NCBI GenBank assembly: GCA_028370155.1
Contig: CP116670.1
Span: 3,658,001 to 3,722,000, forward strand
From: Arthrobacter sp. OVS8
GTDB lineage: Bacteria > Actinomycetota > Actinomycetes > Actinomycetales > Micrococcaceae
Direction of reading: 5' to 3'
DNA: 64,000 nucleotides
The position numbers and the translations under genes are program-made. Below, piece by piece: positions 9,517-21,689 of the stretch. The number at the start of each line of letters is the position of its first letter. Position 1 is the first letter of the stretch. Under the pieces are notes generated by a model. The model was not told where the DNA came from. It did not search any database and saw nothing but the letters and a program-made list of their open reading frames with translations.

Positions 9517-10509
9517 GCGGACACCCCTACTTTCTCCGGGGCGGACCTTGTCGGGGCCTGCGTTTCCGGGGCTGCCGCCGCGGCGTGGCCGGTGAGCCGG
9601 AGGAACACGTCGTCCAGGGTGGGGCGGCGCAGGGAGGCCTCGTCCACCGGCAGGGCGCGGGCGTCCAGTTCGGACAGGACCCGGACCAGCAGCCGGTGGC
9701 CTTCGGGGGCGGCGATGGAGACGCGCAGGTTCTGCGGGTCCTGTTCGGCCCGGGAACCCGGACCGGAGGCCCGCTCCAGCACGCCCGCGGCCGCGGTGAG
9801 GTCTGCGGCGTCGCGCATTACGACGTCGATCCGTTCCGTTCCGGCGCTTTGCTTCAGTTCCGCGGCGGTCCCCTCGGCGATGACGCGGCCGTGGTTGATG
9901 ACCGCGATGTGGTCCGCCAGCCGGTCGGCTTCCTCGAGGTACTGAGTTGTCAGGAGGACGGTGGTGCCGTCCGCTACGAGGCTGGACACCACGTCCCAGG
10001 TATCCAGCCGGCCGCGGGGTCGAGGCCGGTGGTGGGCTCGTCCAGGACGACAACCTTGGGCCGGGCCACGATGGCCCCGGCAAGGTCCAGCCGCCGGCGC
10101 ATGCCTCCGGAAAAGGTGCCGGAGCGTTTGCCGCCACGTCGGTGAGCCGGAAGCTTTCGAGCAGCTCGTTTGCCCGTGCCGCGGCGCTCCGGCGGTTCAT
10201 GCCGTACAGCCGGCCCACCATGTGCAGGTTTTCGAAGGCGGTGAGTTTCTCGTCCACGGCGGCGTACTGCCCGGACAGGCCCAGGTTCCGCCGCACCAGG
10301 TCAGGATCGGCCAGGACGGAGTGGCCGGCGATCCGGGCGTCACCGCTGTCCGGGGACAACAGGGTGGTGAGCACCTTCACGGTGGTGGTTTTGCCGGAAC
10401 CGTTTGGTCCCAGCAGGCCCAGGACGGTTCCTTCGCCCGCGTGCAGGGAGAGCCCGTCCAGGGCCTTGAAGCTGCCGAAACTCTTGCTGACGTCCTCGAC
10501 CCGGATCAC
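9513..10509 (-). CDS. ABC exporter ATP-binding protein (DrrA-like)
   Basis: Daunorubicin-resistance type ATPase, about 330 aa. Walker A is [14 protein letters not shown] near residue 35. The Q-loop is in [15 protein letters not shown], the signature is [12 protein letters not shown] (in a shifted frame), Walker B is [12 protein letters not shown] and the switch region is [16 protein letters not shown]. The C-terminal DrrA extension ([15 protein letters not shown]) is present. At least two one-base breaks lie between 10140 and 10000. It starts at ATG 10509, overlapping the mbtH stop, and feeds directly into the permease gene. It is the likely energy source for exporting the cluster's peptide product. 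Confidence 0.9.
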
Positions 10510-10718
10510 TGCGAGGCGGCGAGTTCGGCGACCTTGCGCGGAGCCATATCCGTCCAGGTCCGGGACACGTAGTCGAGGCAGGCTTCGCGGGTGTCCGGGC
10601 CGAACATGGTCACCCAGCCCTGCGGCACGGCCGCGAAGGCGGGCCAGAGGGAGTGCTGCTGGTACTCATTCACGAGTACGGAGAACGTTGCGGACTTGTC
10701 ATCGAATGGATTCGTCAC
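10506..10718 (-). CDS. mbtH: MbtH-like protein
   Basis: 70-aa accessory protein that binds adenylation domains and supports their folding and activity. The GTG start at 10718 (reading MTNPFDDKSATFSVLVNEY) sits 6 bases after AGGAAAGG; a longer reading from further upstream is unlikely. The family signature is clear: NEYQQHSLWP, VPQGW and the closing TWTDMAPRKVAEL with three conserved tryptophans. It lies 63 bases after the synthetase gene and overlaps the ABC ATPase by four bases. Intact. Confidence 0.97.
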   Translation of the reverse strand: MTNPFDDKSATFSVLVNEYQQHSLWPAFAAVPQGWVTMFGPDTREACLDYVSRTWTDMAPRKVAELAASQ

Positions 10719-10781
10719 GTTGACCTTTCCTGTCGGTTCTGGCGTTCGGAAAGCCCTCTTGTGCATCAGGGGCATCACTGG

Positions 10782-13700
10782 TTATTCGTCTCCGCCGCCC
10801 AGTTGGATGGCCAGCGCGGGCATAATTGCGCTGAGAGCCCGGTCACTGAGCAGCTGGGAGTGCCGCTCCGCCACGGGAACGTCGGTGATGGTTCCGGTGA
10901 TGAACGGCTGCCACGCATCGCTGCCCGGGGTACCGGCAGGCACCTCCCGGGTGGCCCGGAAGAACAGCAGCCCGCCGTCGAACACCTGCGGCCGCTCGTC
11001 GCGGATCAGCCGGGCCAGCGTGGGAAGTTCCCCACCATGGCGTTGACGGAGTCCAGCGGAACGGTGCCCAGCGGGTTGTGGTGTTCCCGCAGGATTTCCT
11101 GCGCGCGCTTCCCGTCCAGTCCGGCCATGTCCTCGTCCGGCAGTTCGTAGCCCTGGGCGTCGAGGTAGCTGGCCCACAGCCCGGGGCCGGTCCCGACGTC
11201 GGCGTTGTCCTCCTGGTTGCCGGGGAAGGCATCGAGGATGGCCAGGAACGCCACGTCCTCGCCCAGTTCCTGCAACCGGGTGGCCAGCCGGTGGACCAGG
11301 TGGCCGCCGAAGGACCAGCCCATGAGGTGGTACGGGCCCTCGGGCTGCACGGAGCGGAGCTGGGCGATGTAGTCGTCCGCCAGTTCGGTCAGCGTCGGGG
11401 CTTCGACCGGGTGGGTCCGGCCCGGTTCCATTCCGGGCATCTGCAACCCGATGAGTGGCCGTTCCGGATCCAACTTGCCCAGCATGGAGGCGTAGCCCCA
11501 GCTGATGCCGGAGGCCGGGTGCACGGCGAAGAGCGGGAGCTTGGTCCCCGTGGTCCGCAGCGGCAGGAGCTGGCGCAGGCTGTCCGCGGCGCTTTCGGCG
11601 GCGCCCTTGGCGGCCTCGCGGAGCAGACCCTCGACGGTGGGCGCCCGGAACAGCGACTGGACCGTCAGATCCGTGCCCAGCGCCGCGTTGACCTGGGCGA
11701 TCAGCGGCCGGGCCAGGAACGAGTGGCCGCCGAGTTCGAAGAACGATTCGTCGACGCCGGCACGGTCCAGGGACAGCACCCCGGCGAAAATCCCCGCGAC
11801 GGTCTTTTCCCGCGGGGTCCGCGGACCCGCCCGGCGCGGCGGTCCGTGCTGCCGGGATCCGGCAGCGCCCCCGCGTCCACCTTGCCGTGCGGGGTCAGTG
11901 GCACCTCCGGGATCACGACGACGGCGGCCGGCACCATGTAGTCCGGCAGCAGCCCGCGGACGTGGTTCCGGACAGCGTCGGACAGGATGCTGTGGTCGAT
12001 GTCGATGTCGATGTCGATGTCGATGTCGATGTCGCGGTCGGGGCCGGATCCGGGTTCGGACCGGTCCTGCGTGCCCTGGCTGCTGCCGCCGGCACGATGT
12101 AGCCAATCAGACGTATCCCGCCGTCGTTCCCGCCGGTGTCCCCAATAGAGCGGACGACGGCGGCGCTGACGCCGGGGGCGCTGCGGAGGGCCTGCTCCAC
12201 CTCGCCGGGTTCCACCCGGAAGCCGCGGATCTTCAGCTGGTCATCGTTGCGCCCCGCAAAGACGAGCCGCCGTCAGCGTGCCGGTGTACCACATCGCCGG
12301 TGCGGTACATCCGTTCGCCGCCGCCCTCGAACGGATCCGCGATGAAGCGTTCGGCCGTCAGTTCGGGCCGGCCGCGGTAGCCGCGGGCCAGCTGGCGGCC
12401 GGCGATGTAGAGTTCGCCGGCCGCGCCGGGCAGGGTGTGCTGCAGCCTGTCGTCCAGGACATAGAGGCGCGTGCCGGCGGTGGACCTGCCCAGCACCGGT
12501 TCGCCGGTGTCGACGCGGGCCAGGACGGTGTCCACGGTGGCCTCGGTGGGCCCGTAGAGGTTCCAGGCCTGGACGCCGGCGTGCGCCGCGACCGTGTCCC
12601 AGAGCCCGGCGTCGAACGCTTCCCGCCGAGGGCCAGGCTGAAGCGTCCGGCCCGGCCGCCGGTGGCGTGCGTATCGAGCAGCCGGGTGAACTCCGGCTCG
12701 GTCAGGAGCTGCCGCAGGTAGCCGGGGTGGTTTCCCAGGCGCTGATGCGGTGCTTCGAGAAGTAGGCGGCGAGTTGCTGGGAGTCGCGGCGGGTCTCATC
12801 GCCGATCAGGTGCAGCTCGTGGCCGTCCACCATCCAGAGGATCGGGTCCCAGGAGGCGTCGAAGCCGATGCCCGTCGTGTGGGCGACCCGCCGGAGTCCG
12901 GCGCCGGCCAGCAGCGTGTCGCGGTGCGAGCCGAGGAGCGCCGCCAGGGCGCCATGGCTGACATCGACGCCCTTCGGCCGGCCGGTGGAGCCGGAGGTGA
13001 ACATAACGTAGGCCAGCTCGTGCGGGTCCGGCGCGGTGAAGGCTGCCAGGCCGGCCGCCGCGTCCCCTTCCGCTTCCGTGGCTGCGCCGGGGCCTCCTCC
13101 GGGCCTGCGTTCTGGACCGCGTTCTGGACTGCGTCCTTCGCTGCCGCGAGGTCTTCCAGCACCAGCACGCGGGGCCGTTCAGCCAGCCCCGCGAGGAGCT
13201 GTTCCACGCGGGCTGACACGATACGGCTGGTAAGGATCACCGGCGGGCCGGCGTCCGCAATGATGGCTGACGCCCGCTCGTCCGGGTATTCGGTGTCGAT
13301 CGGGTTGTAGACCGCGCCCGCGGCGAGCACGCCGAACATGCTCTCAACTGTTCCCCGTGAACGGGGCAGCAGCACGGAAACCACATCGCCGCGGCTGACT
13401 CCCGCCGCCGCCAAGGCGGCGGCAATCCTCGACGCCGAGGCGGCAAGACCCGCAAAGCTCAGGGTCCCGTCCTCTGCGACCAGTGCGGCGGCATCCGGCG
13501 TCGCCCTGACCGTAGCGGCGAGAGCCGCCAGGATGCCGGGTTCCGCGTCGGAGGCTGCTGTGCCGGCTGCGGGGTCCGAGCGGGTTCCGGCGGTGGCCGC
13601 CATCAGCGTGATGGCCTCCTGGTTCCCGAGCATCGGGAGCAGGGAAACCGGGGTGTCCGGGGACGCGGCGGCCAGTTCGAGGAACCGGCTGAAGCTGTCC

Positions 13701-16700
13701 GCCAGGCGCCTTGCGGTTGCCGCCTCAAACATCGCCGAGTTGTAGTCGACCGTGCCGGTGAGTCCGCTTTCGCTGCCGCTGTTGCTGTCACTGTCGGGCC
13801 GGAAGGTGAAGGAGAGGTCGAACTTGGCTTCGCCCGACGCCGTCTCCGGCTCTGGTCCCACCCGAACGCCGGGCAGTTGCGGGACCGCCGGAGCCTCATT
13901 GTCCACGGTGAGCATGGTCTGGAACAGCGGGTGGCGGCCCAGCTCACGGTCCGGATTCACGGCCTCGACGAGCCGTTCGAAGGGCACGTCGTCGTGGTCG
14001 AAGGCCGCCAGGATGCTCTCCCGTGACCGGCCGAGCATGGTCCGCAGACTGGGGTCGCCCGCGGCGTCGACCCGTAGAGGCAGGGTATTGACGAAGAAGC
14101 CGACCAGGTCGCGCAGCGCAGGATCCGTCCGTCCGGCCGTGGGGGAACCGATCACCAGGTCCTCGCCGGCGCCGCTGCGGTGCAGGAAAGCGGCCAGCGC
14201 GGCGTGGAGCGCCATGAAGAGGCTCGCGTTCGACGCCGACGCCAGCCCGTTGAGCGCCGTGACGCTGGCGGCGTCCAGCCGGAAAGTCAGCTGCCCGCCG
14301 GGCTGGTGTGATTCGCGGGGCGGCGGTGGTCCGCCGGCAGCATGATTTCGGCCGGGATGCCGGAGAGGGCGCTGCGCCAGTGGTCCAGCTTGGCGGTGAG
14401 CGCCGTCCCGTCGAGCTGCTGCCGCTGCCAGTTGGCGTAGTCTGCGTACTGCAGGGGCAGCGGTGCCGGGCCGGCGGCCGGGCCTTGGCCAAGGGCGGCC
14501 TCGTAGGCGGCAGACAGGTCCCGGGCGAGCGGGGCCAGGGACGCGCCGTCGCTCGCGATGTGGTGCATCACGAGGTGCAGGACCCACTCCGGTTCGTCCG
14601 CCGAGTCGACCGGGATGAGCCTCGCCCGCAGCGGAAGCTCGGCGCGGACATCGAAGCCGCGTTCGGCGTCGTCCCGCAGCAGGCCGGGCACCTCGGCCCG
14701 GGTCGCGGCGGCACTGATGGTGAGGCGCATGCCGGCACCGTGGGCGGCGTCGGACGGGTCCAGGACCACTTGCTCCGGGACCCCGCCGGTCTCCGGGTAG
14801 ATAGTCCGGAGGACTTCGTGGCGCCGGAACAGGGCGCCGACGGCGGCAGCCAGCGCCTGCTCGTCGAGCGCCCCGGTGAGGCTCACCGCCAGGGAGATGT
14901 TGTAGTCGGCCGAGCCCGGGTCCAGCTGGTTGAGGAACCACATCCGGGACTGGGCATAGGAGAGAGCCGGACGGTCCGGCCGGAGAGAATCCGCGCCGGC
15001 CAGCCAGTCCGTGAGCGCGACCGGTTCCGCGGCAGGATCCGGCTGCCCGGTCTCCTGCCCGCTGTCCAACTCGGTGTCCGTCCCGGACCCGGGGGCCGCG
15101 ACAGGCCCGGCGGAACCCTCGTGGCGGGTCTGCCGGTGGACTGCGGCCAGCAGCCCGGCCGGCGTGGGCGCATCAAAGAGCATGCGCAGCGGCAGTTCGG
15201 TGCCGAAGGCTTCGCGGATGCCGCCCATCATGGCGACCGCGAGCAGGGAATGCCCGCCCAGGACAAAGAAGTCATCGCCCATTGAGACCTCGGTGACACC
15301 GAGGACGTCGGCGAAAATCCCGCACATGGTGTGTTCGTCCCCGGTCGCCGGGGCCGCACCGGTGCCTGCGCCGGCACCGGCGGACGGCGCCGGAAGGGCC
15401 TTTCGGTCCAGTTTGCCGTGCGGGGTCAGGGGGATGGCGGGCAGGTGCATAAAGACGGCCGGGACCATGTAGTCGGGCAGTTTGCCGGCGGCCAGGGCGC
15501 GCAGGTCCTCGGACCCGGCGGTGCCGGTGTAGTAGGCCACCACGCGATGGGCCGGTTCGCCGTCGGCTACGGCCACGGCGCGGTCAACCTGCGGGTGGGA
15601 GGACAGCGCGGCCTCGATCTCGCCGAGTTCGATCCGGAAACCGCGGACCTTGACCTGCTCGTCCGTGCGGGAGAGGAACTCGAGTGAGCCGTCCGGCGTC
15701 CGGCGGACCAGGTCGCCGGTGCGGTACATCCGGCTGCCGTCGGCGGCGAAGGGGTTGGCCACGAAACGGGAGGCGGTCTCGGCGGGGCGCCGGTCGTAGC
15801 CGCGCGCCATTCCTGGACCGGCCAGGTACAGCTCGCCCGGGACGCCGGCCGGCACCAGGGCCAGGTACTGGTCCAGGACGAAGGTGTCCGTATTGGCGAT
15901 GCCGCGGCCGATGGCCGGCGCGCCGCCGCTGATCTCCGCGGTCACCGAGTCCACGGTGAACTCGGTGGGGCCGTAGAAGTTGTGGGCCGAGACCTCCGGT
16001 GCCGAGGCCAGCTGTGTCCACAGCCCGGGGTCACTGCCTCGCCGCCGAGGGCCAGCAGCAGGGCTGTTCCCGTGGGGGCTCGAGCAGGCCGCTCTGCAGC
16101 AGCTGGCCGGCGTAGGACGGCGTCGTTTCCAGCACGTCGATGCCGTGGCTGCGGCAGTAGCCGGCGAGCGACTCGGCGTCGCCGCGGACGTCGTCGGCCA
16201 CGATATGGAGCTCCGCGCCGGCGGTCAGCCACAGCATCGGGTCCCAGGCGGCGTCGAAGCCGAGGCCGGCGATGTGCGCCACGGAGACGGTGCCGTCCGC
16301 ACCGGCGGCCTCGAAGCGCGGCGCGTACAGGGTGCGGTGGTGGTGGCGGTACAGGTTGGCGAGGGCGCCGTGCGGGACGGCCACCCCTTGGGGCGGCCGG
16401 TGGAACCGGAGGTGTAGAGCACGTAGGCCAGGTCACCGGCGGCCGGGCGGCGCTGTGCCAGGGCGGCGTCGGAAATGCCGGCACCTGCTGCCAGCAGTGT
16501 GTCGACGTCCAGCGTCCGCGGACCCTCGGGGCCGTGGTCGCTGCATGCCGGTGCGCCGGAGATGAGGACGGCGGGAGCGCCGTCCTCGAGGATGATCCGG
16601 ATCCGCTCCTCCGGGTAGGAAAGGTCCACCGGGATGTAAACCGCGCGCGCGGCCAGCACGGCCAGTGCGGCAGCGACGACGTCGGCCGTGCGCGGCAGGG

Positions 16701-19700
16701 CCACGGCCACCCGGTCGCCGGGCTCCACTCCGGCGGCCAGCAGTCCCTTGGCGAGGGCCTGGACCCGGCCGTGGAGCTGGCCGAAGCTGGCGCCGGCTTC
16801 CTCCCGGCGGCGTCGACGAGCGCCAACGTGTCCGGGGTGCGTGCCACCGTGGCCCGGAAGGCGTCGACGACGGTTTCGGGCGCCTCCGCGCCCGGTGCGG
16901 AGTCTCCGGTCCGAAGGCTCTGCTCCAACGCGAGCCGGTGCTGCTCCGGGGACTGGATCCGGAGCCGGTCCAGAGTGATTCCGGGATCCGCGGCGAACTG
17001 CTCCGCCACGGCCAGGAAGCCGCCACGAGCTGCTCGGCGGTGGCCCGGGTGAACAGGGCAGGGTTGTAGGCAAGCGATCCGCGGATACCCTCGCCGGCGT
17101 CATCTTCAGCAAGGTCCAGCAGCAGGTCGAACTTGGCCCCGCCCGGTTCCTGGCTGAGGTCCGCAGTGGCTTCGAGACCGTCCATGGCGAGCCCGGCAAC
17201 TGCCGTGTTCTGCAGTGTGAGCATGACCTGGAAGAGCGGATGGCGGTGCTGGGACCGGGCCGGATTGAGCTCCTCAACCACGCGCTCGAAAGGCGCGTCC
17301 TGGTTGGCGTAGGCATGCAGGTTGGTGTACCTGACGCTCTCCACGAGCTCCGCCGCGGTGGGGTTTCCGGACGTGTTGGTCCGCAGCACCAGGGTGTTGA
17401 CGAAGAAGCCCACCAATTCGTTGAGCTGGGTGTCCGTGCGGCCGGCCACCGGCGTGCCCAGCGGGATGTCCTCGCCCGCGCCGGACTTGGTGAGCAGGGC
17501 CGCGAGTGCGGCCTGCAGCACCATAAAGAGGCTGGCGTTGTGTTCCCGTGCCAGCGCGTTGAGCCTGGCGCTGGTTTCCGGACGGATGGTGAGGTGAAGG
17601 GACGACGCCGGTTCGGCGGCGCCCTGCGCGCCCCGGCTGAAGTCGAACGGCAGCCGCAGTTCCTCGGGGGCGCCGCGCAGTTCGCGGTTCCAGAACTCGA
17701 GCTGGCGGGAGATGGCGCTCGCGGGATCGTCCTCGCTGCCCAGTTCGTCGCGCTGCCACAGCGTGTAGTCGGCGTACTGCACGGGAAGCGGCACCAGCGG
17801 GGTGTCCGCGCCGGCCGCCAGGGCGTTGTAGGCGAGTGAGAGATCCTGCGCGAGCGGGGCCAGCGACCAGCCGTCAGCGGCAATATGGTGCAGTGTTATG
17901 GCCAGCACGTGGTGGTCGGGGGCCAGCTGGAACAGGACGGCGCGCAACGGCAGTTCCCGCGTGACATCGAAGCCTCGCCGGGTTTCAGCCGCGAGGGCGC
18001 CGGCCAGCCCGTCGGCGGTGCACTGGACAGCCAGCAGCTCCACCGGGCGCTCGGCCAAGATCTGCTGGACGGGTTCGCCGTCGAGCAGCGGGAAGAGGGT
18101 CCGCAGGGATTCGTGGCGGCCCGCCACCTGGGTGATCGCGCCCCGAACCGCCGCGACGTCCAGACTGCCCTTGAGCGCCAGCACCACGGGGATATTGTAG
18201 GCGCCGGATCCGGGGTCGAAGCGGTTCAGGAACCAGAGCCTGCGCTGGGCGAAGGAGAGCGGAATGACGTCCGGGCGTTCCACCGGTTGGAGCGGGTTCG
18301 CGTTGCCGGCTCCAAGTTCAAGCGTCTCCGCGAGGGCGGCCACGGTGGCCTGTTCAAACACGGTCCGCAGGGCGGGCGCGGCGCCGGTGCGGTCCCGCAG
18401 TATGGCGACCAGCCGGGTGGCCAGCAGGGAGTGCCCGCCGAGTTCGAAGAAGTCGTCGTCAAGTCCCACGGCGTCGAGCCCCAGGACTTCCTGGAAGGCC
18501 TCGGCCACGATCCGTTCCCGTTCGTTGCGGGGCGCGGTGACGGCGGTTTCCGTCTCCGGCGCGGGGAGCGCGCGTGTCCAGCTTGCCGTTGGCGGTCAGG
18601 GGGATGGCCGGGATTTGCTGCACGGCGGCGGGCACCATGTAGTCCGGGAGCTGCCGGCGGGCCAGCTGGCGCAGTTCGGCGGTGTCCAGTTTCGCAGTGT
18701 CCTGTTCGGCGGTGTCCAGCCCGGCGCCGTCGGGCACGGCGGCGGTGACGTAGCCGAGCAGCTGGTCGTAGCCGCCCGGTTCTTCGTCACGGCGACAGCG
18801 GCGTGTTCCACGCCGTCGAGGCCGCGGAGGACCTCTTCGATCTCGGCGAGTTCGATCCGGAAGCCCCGGATCTTGACCTGGGCGTCCATGCGCCCGCGGA
18901 ACTCGAGGGTCCCGTCCGGAAGGCGCCTGACGACGTCGCCCGTGCGGTACATGCGGGAGCCGTCGGGGACGAACGGGTCGGCGACGAACCGTTCGGCGCT
19001 GAGCCCGGGCTGGTCAAGGTAGCCGCGGGCCAAGTTGATGCCGGCGACGTAGAGCTCGCCGATGGCGTTGACGGGGACGGGGTTCAGGCCGGAGTCCAGG
19101 ATGTAGTGCCTGCTGTTGGTCACGGAGTCGCCCAGGGTGGGTTCGGTGCCGGGCTGCATCACGGCGGTGAGGGAATCGACCGTTGTCTCGGTGGGGCCGT
19201 AGAAGTTGTAGGCCACCAGACCGTCCTTCTCCGCGAGGGCGCTCCACAGCGGAGGATCCACGGCCTCGCCGCCCAGGGCCACCACCGACGGGTGGCTGTC
19301 CTGGTCGAACAGGCCGCCGGCGAGGAGCACCTTGGCGAAGGACGGGGTGGTTTCGATCGAGTCGATGCCCGTGCGGGCCAGGTAGCTGCTGAGCGCTTCC
19401 GGGTCGCGGCGGGTCTGGTTGTCCACGAGGTGGAGTTCATGGCCGGCGATGAGCCAGAGGATCGGGTCCCAGGAGGCGTCGAAGGAGAGGCCGGCGGTGT
19501 GCGCGACCCGGAGCTTCCGGCCGAGCCGCTCCTCCGCGGGCAGGAAGATGCTGTCCCGGTGCGAGGTGTAGAGGTTCAGCAGGGCGAGGTGCTCGACGCC
19601 GACGCCTTTGGGCCGGCCGGTGGAGCCGGACGTGAAGATGACGTACGCCAGATCCTGCTGCCCGGCCGGGCACTCCAGCGCGGACCCGTCCTTGCCTTCG

Positions 19701-21546
19701 AGGCAGGACACCATCAGGGCGGCATCCAGCACGGTGACGGGGACGTCCGTGGCGAGTTCGGCATGCCCGGAATCCCCGCCGGTGAACGCGGCGGACGTCA
19801 GCAGGCGGACCGGGGCAGCGTCTTCGAGCATGCCCTCGACCCTGCCCGCGGGGTAGTCCGGGTCCAGCGGCAGGTACGCGGCACCGGATTTCAGGATCGC
19901 CAGGATCGCGACGGGCAGCAGGACGCTGCGGTCCAGCCGCACGGCAACGGTCAGCCCGGGGCCCGCCCCGTGGCCGCTGAGGAACCTGGCCAGCTGATTC
20001 GAGCGGGTTTCCAGCTCGCCGAAGGTGAGTTCGCCGTCGGGCGCGACGACGGCGGTCCGGGAACCGGACTCCCGGGCGCTGAGCCGGAATTCCTCCACGA
20101 GGGTGTGCCGGGGAGGGTCGTGTCGCCGGCGTCTCCGGCCGCCAGCAGGGAGCGTTCCTCGCCGGCGGTGGTCACTGACAGTGCGGCGATGCGGGACTGG
20201 GGCCGGGTGGCCACATCGGCGAGGAGCCGGACGAACCGGTCCAGGTGCTCCTCCAGCTGCGTGGTGCTGTAGAGGGCGGCGTTGGCTTCGAACTGGATTC
20301 TGGGTCCAGGTTCTGGGAGCGCCTGTCCTGTGCCGTCGGCGTCGCCGGTTGCGGCGGATCCGGCGTCGAGGCCGTGGACGATGATCGAGAGGTCGTCGAT
20401 GGGGCCGGTGGACAGGATGTTCATGGTGCCGCGGGCGGGGCCGAAGCTGATGTCGTCCAGGACGGGCAGGATGTTGACCGAGGGTCCCCGGTAGCCGCTG
20501 TGGGCATTGAGGTCCTCGAAACGGCCGCGCTGGTGGATCACGGCTCCGCGGAGGGTGTCACCCACGGCCGTGACGGTGTCGCGGACTGTTGTGCCGGGTT
20601 CGACGGCGACCCGGATCGGCACGATGTTGGAGAGCATCGACGGCGTGGATTTCGCCAGTTTGCCGCGGCGCGCGGTCACGGGCAGAGCCACGGAGACGTC
20701 GCGCTCGCCGGTGATCCGGTGCAGGTACAGGGCTGCCGTGGTGAGGATCAGCGCCGGCGCGGAGCCGGCGGCAGACCGGAGCGCGGCGGCGGCCGCGGCC
20801 GGCAGCTCTCTGGCGGCGCGGACCAGCGAACTGGCGGCGCCCGCTGGCCGGCCGGCAAGTCCCGCGGCGGCCGGGGCATCCCGCAACTGGGATTCCCAAT
20901 AGGCCCGGTCGGCGTCGGCGGCGCCCGACCCTGCATGGGCGTTCTCAGCGGCCAGGAGTTCGGCGAGGGAGCCGAAGTCCTGAGCGTTTCCGGGTGCAGT
21001 GCCCCCGGTGGCAGCTCCTCGGGGTTCCGCGCCGTCCAGCAGCTGCTGATACTGCTCCGCCACGCGCCGCAGCACCAGCACGGCGGAGTAGCCGTCCAGC
21101 ATCAGGTGGTGCACCCGCTGATAGAAGAAATGCCTGTCGTCGGCGAGCTTGATGAGTTCGGTGTGGAGGAGCTCGTCCGTGACGGCGTCGCGGGCGAGGC
21201 CCAGGTCCGAGTCCATCAGGACGCGGGCTTCGGCCTCCGGGTCCCGGGCGCCGCTCAGGTCCGTCACTTCCATGGTGGCCGGATTGGGCTTCGGGAGCTG
21301 GAAGGGGCCCGCATGGTCCTCCCCGAAGACCATGTTGAGCGCATCGGTCCCGGCCACGGCCCGCGCCACTGCGTCGGCCAGCACCGGCACGTCGAGCGGC
21401 CCCTGGATCTCGACGAACTGTCCGATCTGGTACATAGGATTCTCCGGCGCCAGCTGCTGCGCGTACCAGATGCCTCGCTGGGCGGGGCTCAGATCGAGCC
21501 GGCCGCCGGAGTTGTCGGGCTGGGCGTTCAGGGGATTCGGGGACAT
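10782..21546 (-). CDS. Trimodular nonribosomal peptide synthetase, C-A-PCP-C-A-PCP-C-A-PCP-TE
   Basis: About 3,590-aa synthetase starting at ATG 21546 ([15 protein letters not shown]) after GAGAAGGAAC. Module 1: EntF-like condensation domain (HHLMLDG near residue 146), adenylation ([34 protein letters not shown]), carrier ([11 protein letters not shown] near 18430). Module 2: condensation (HHIAADG near 17880), adenylation, carrier ([10 protein letters not shown] near 15260). Module 3: condensation (HHIASDG near 14560), adenylation, carrier ([11 protein letters not shown] near 11740). The thioesterase has GWSFGG near 11310. No epimerase, methyltransferase or cyclisation domain is seen. Read against GrsA, the three pockets are DADEVLFVDK, DADELLFVDK and DADELLLVDK, so the same residue is probably activated three times; the acidic positions 239 and 278 hint at a basic amino acid (weak inference). 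At least twelve one-base frameshifts, mostly G/C run losses (for example 16384-16387), interrupt the frame. Confidence 0.93.
11995..12034. repeat. Hexanucleotide tandem repeat inside the third adenylation domain
   Basis: Six exact copies of GTCGAT (11995-12030) plus a partial copy. On the coding (minus) strand in the frame that continues into the conserved [12 protein letters not shown] stretch, it encodes alternating Asp-Ile. It forms part of a hydrophilic insertion of about 30 residues between the A8 motif ([13 protein letters not shown]) and the A10 region. Such an array is prone to copy-number change. Confidence 0.85.
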
Positions 21547-21689
21547 GTTCCTTCTCGGGTATCTCGAGGGGCCGGTGGGCGTATTCGGGGCACTCCGCAG
21601 GGACCTGCGCCGAGGGCTCAGGCAAAGATCCCCCGGCAAGTCAGCCGGTGCGGCCGCTGTGCCGGGGGGATCAGGGAGTGCTGGGATGG

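Noticed and set aside
11995-12034. CRISPR-like array
   Set aside because: A simple six-base tandem repeat with no spacers, inside a coding region. No CRISPR array or cas gene was seen anywhere in the window.
10782-21546. Synthetase as a decayed pseudogene
   Set aside because: All core motifs of ten domains are present; the breaks are single-base losses at G/C runs that also occur in catalase, P-type ATPase and other genes likely to be functional.
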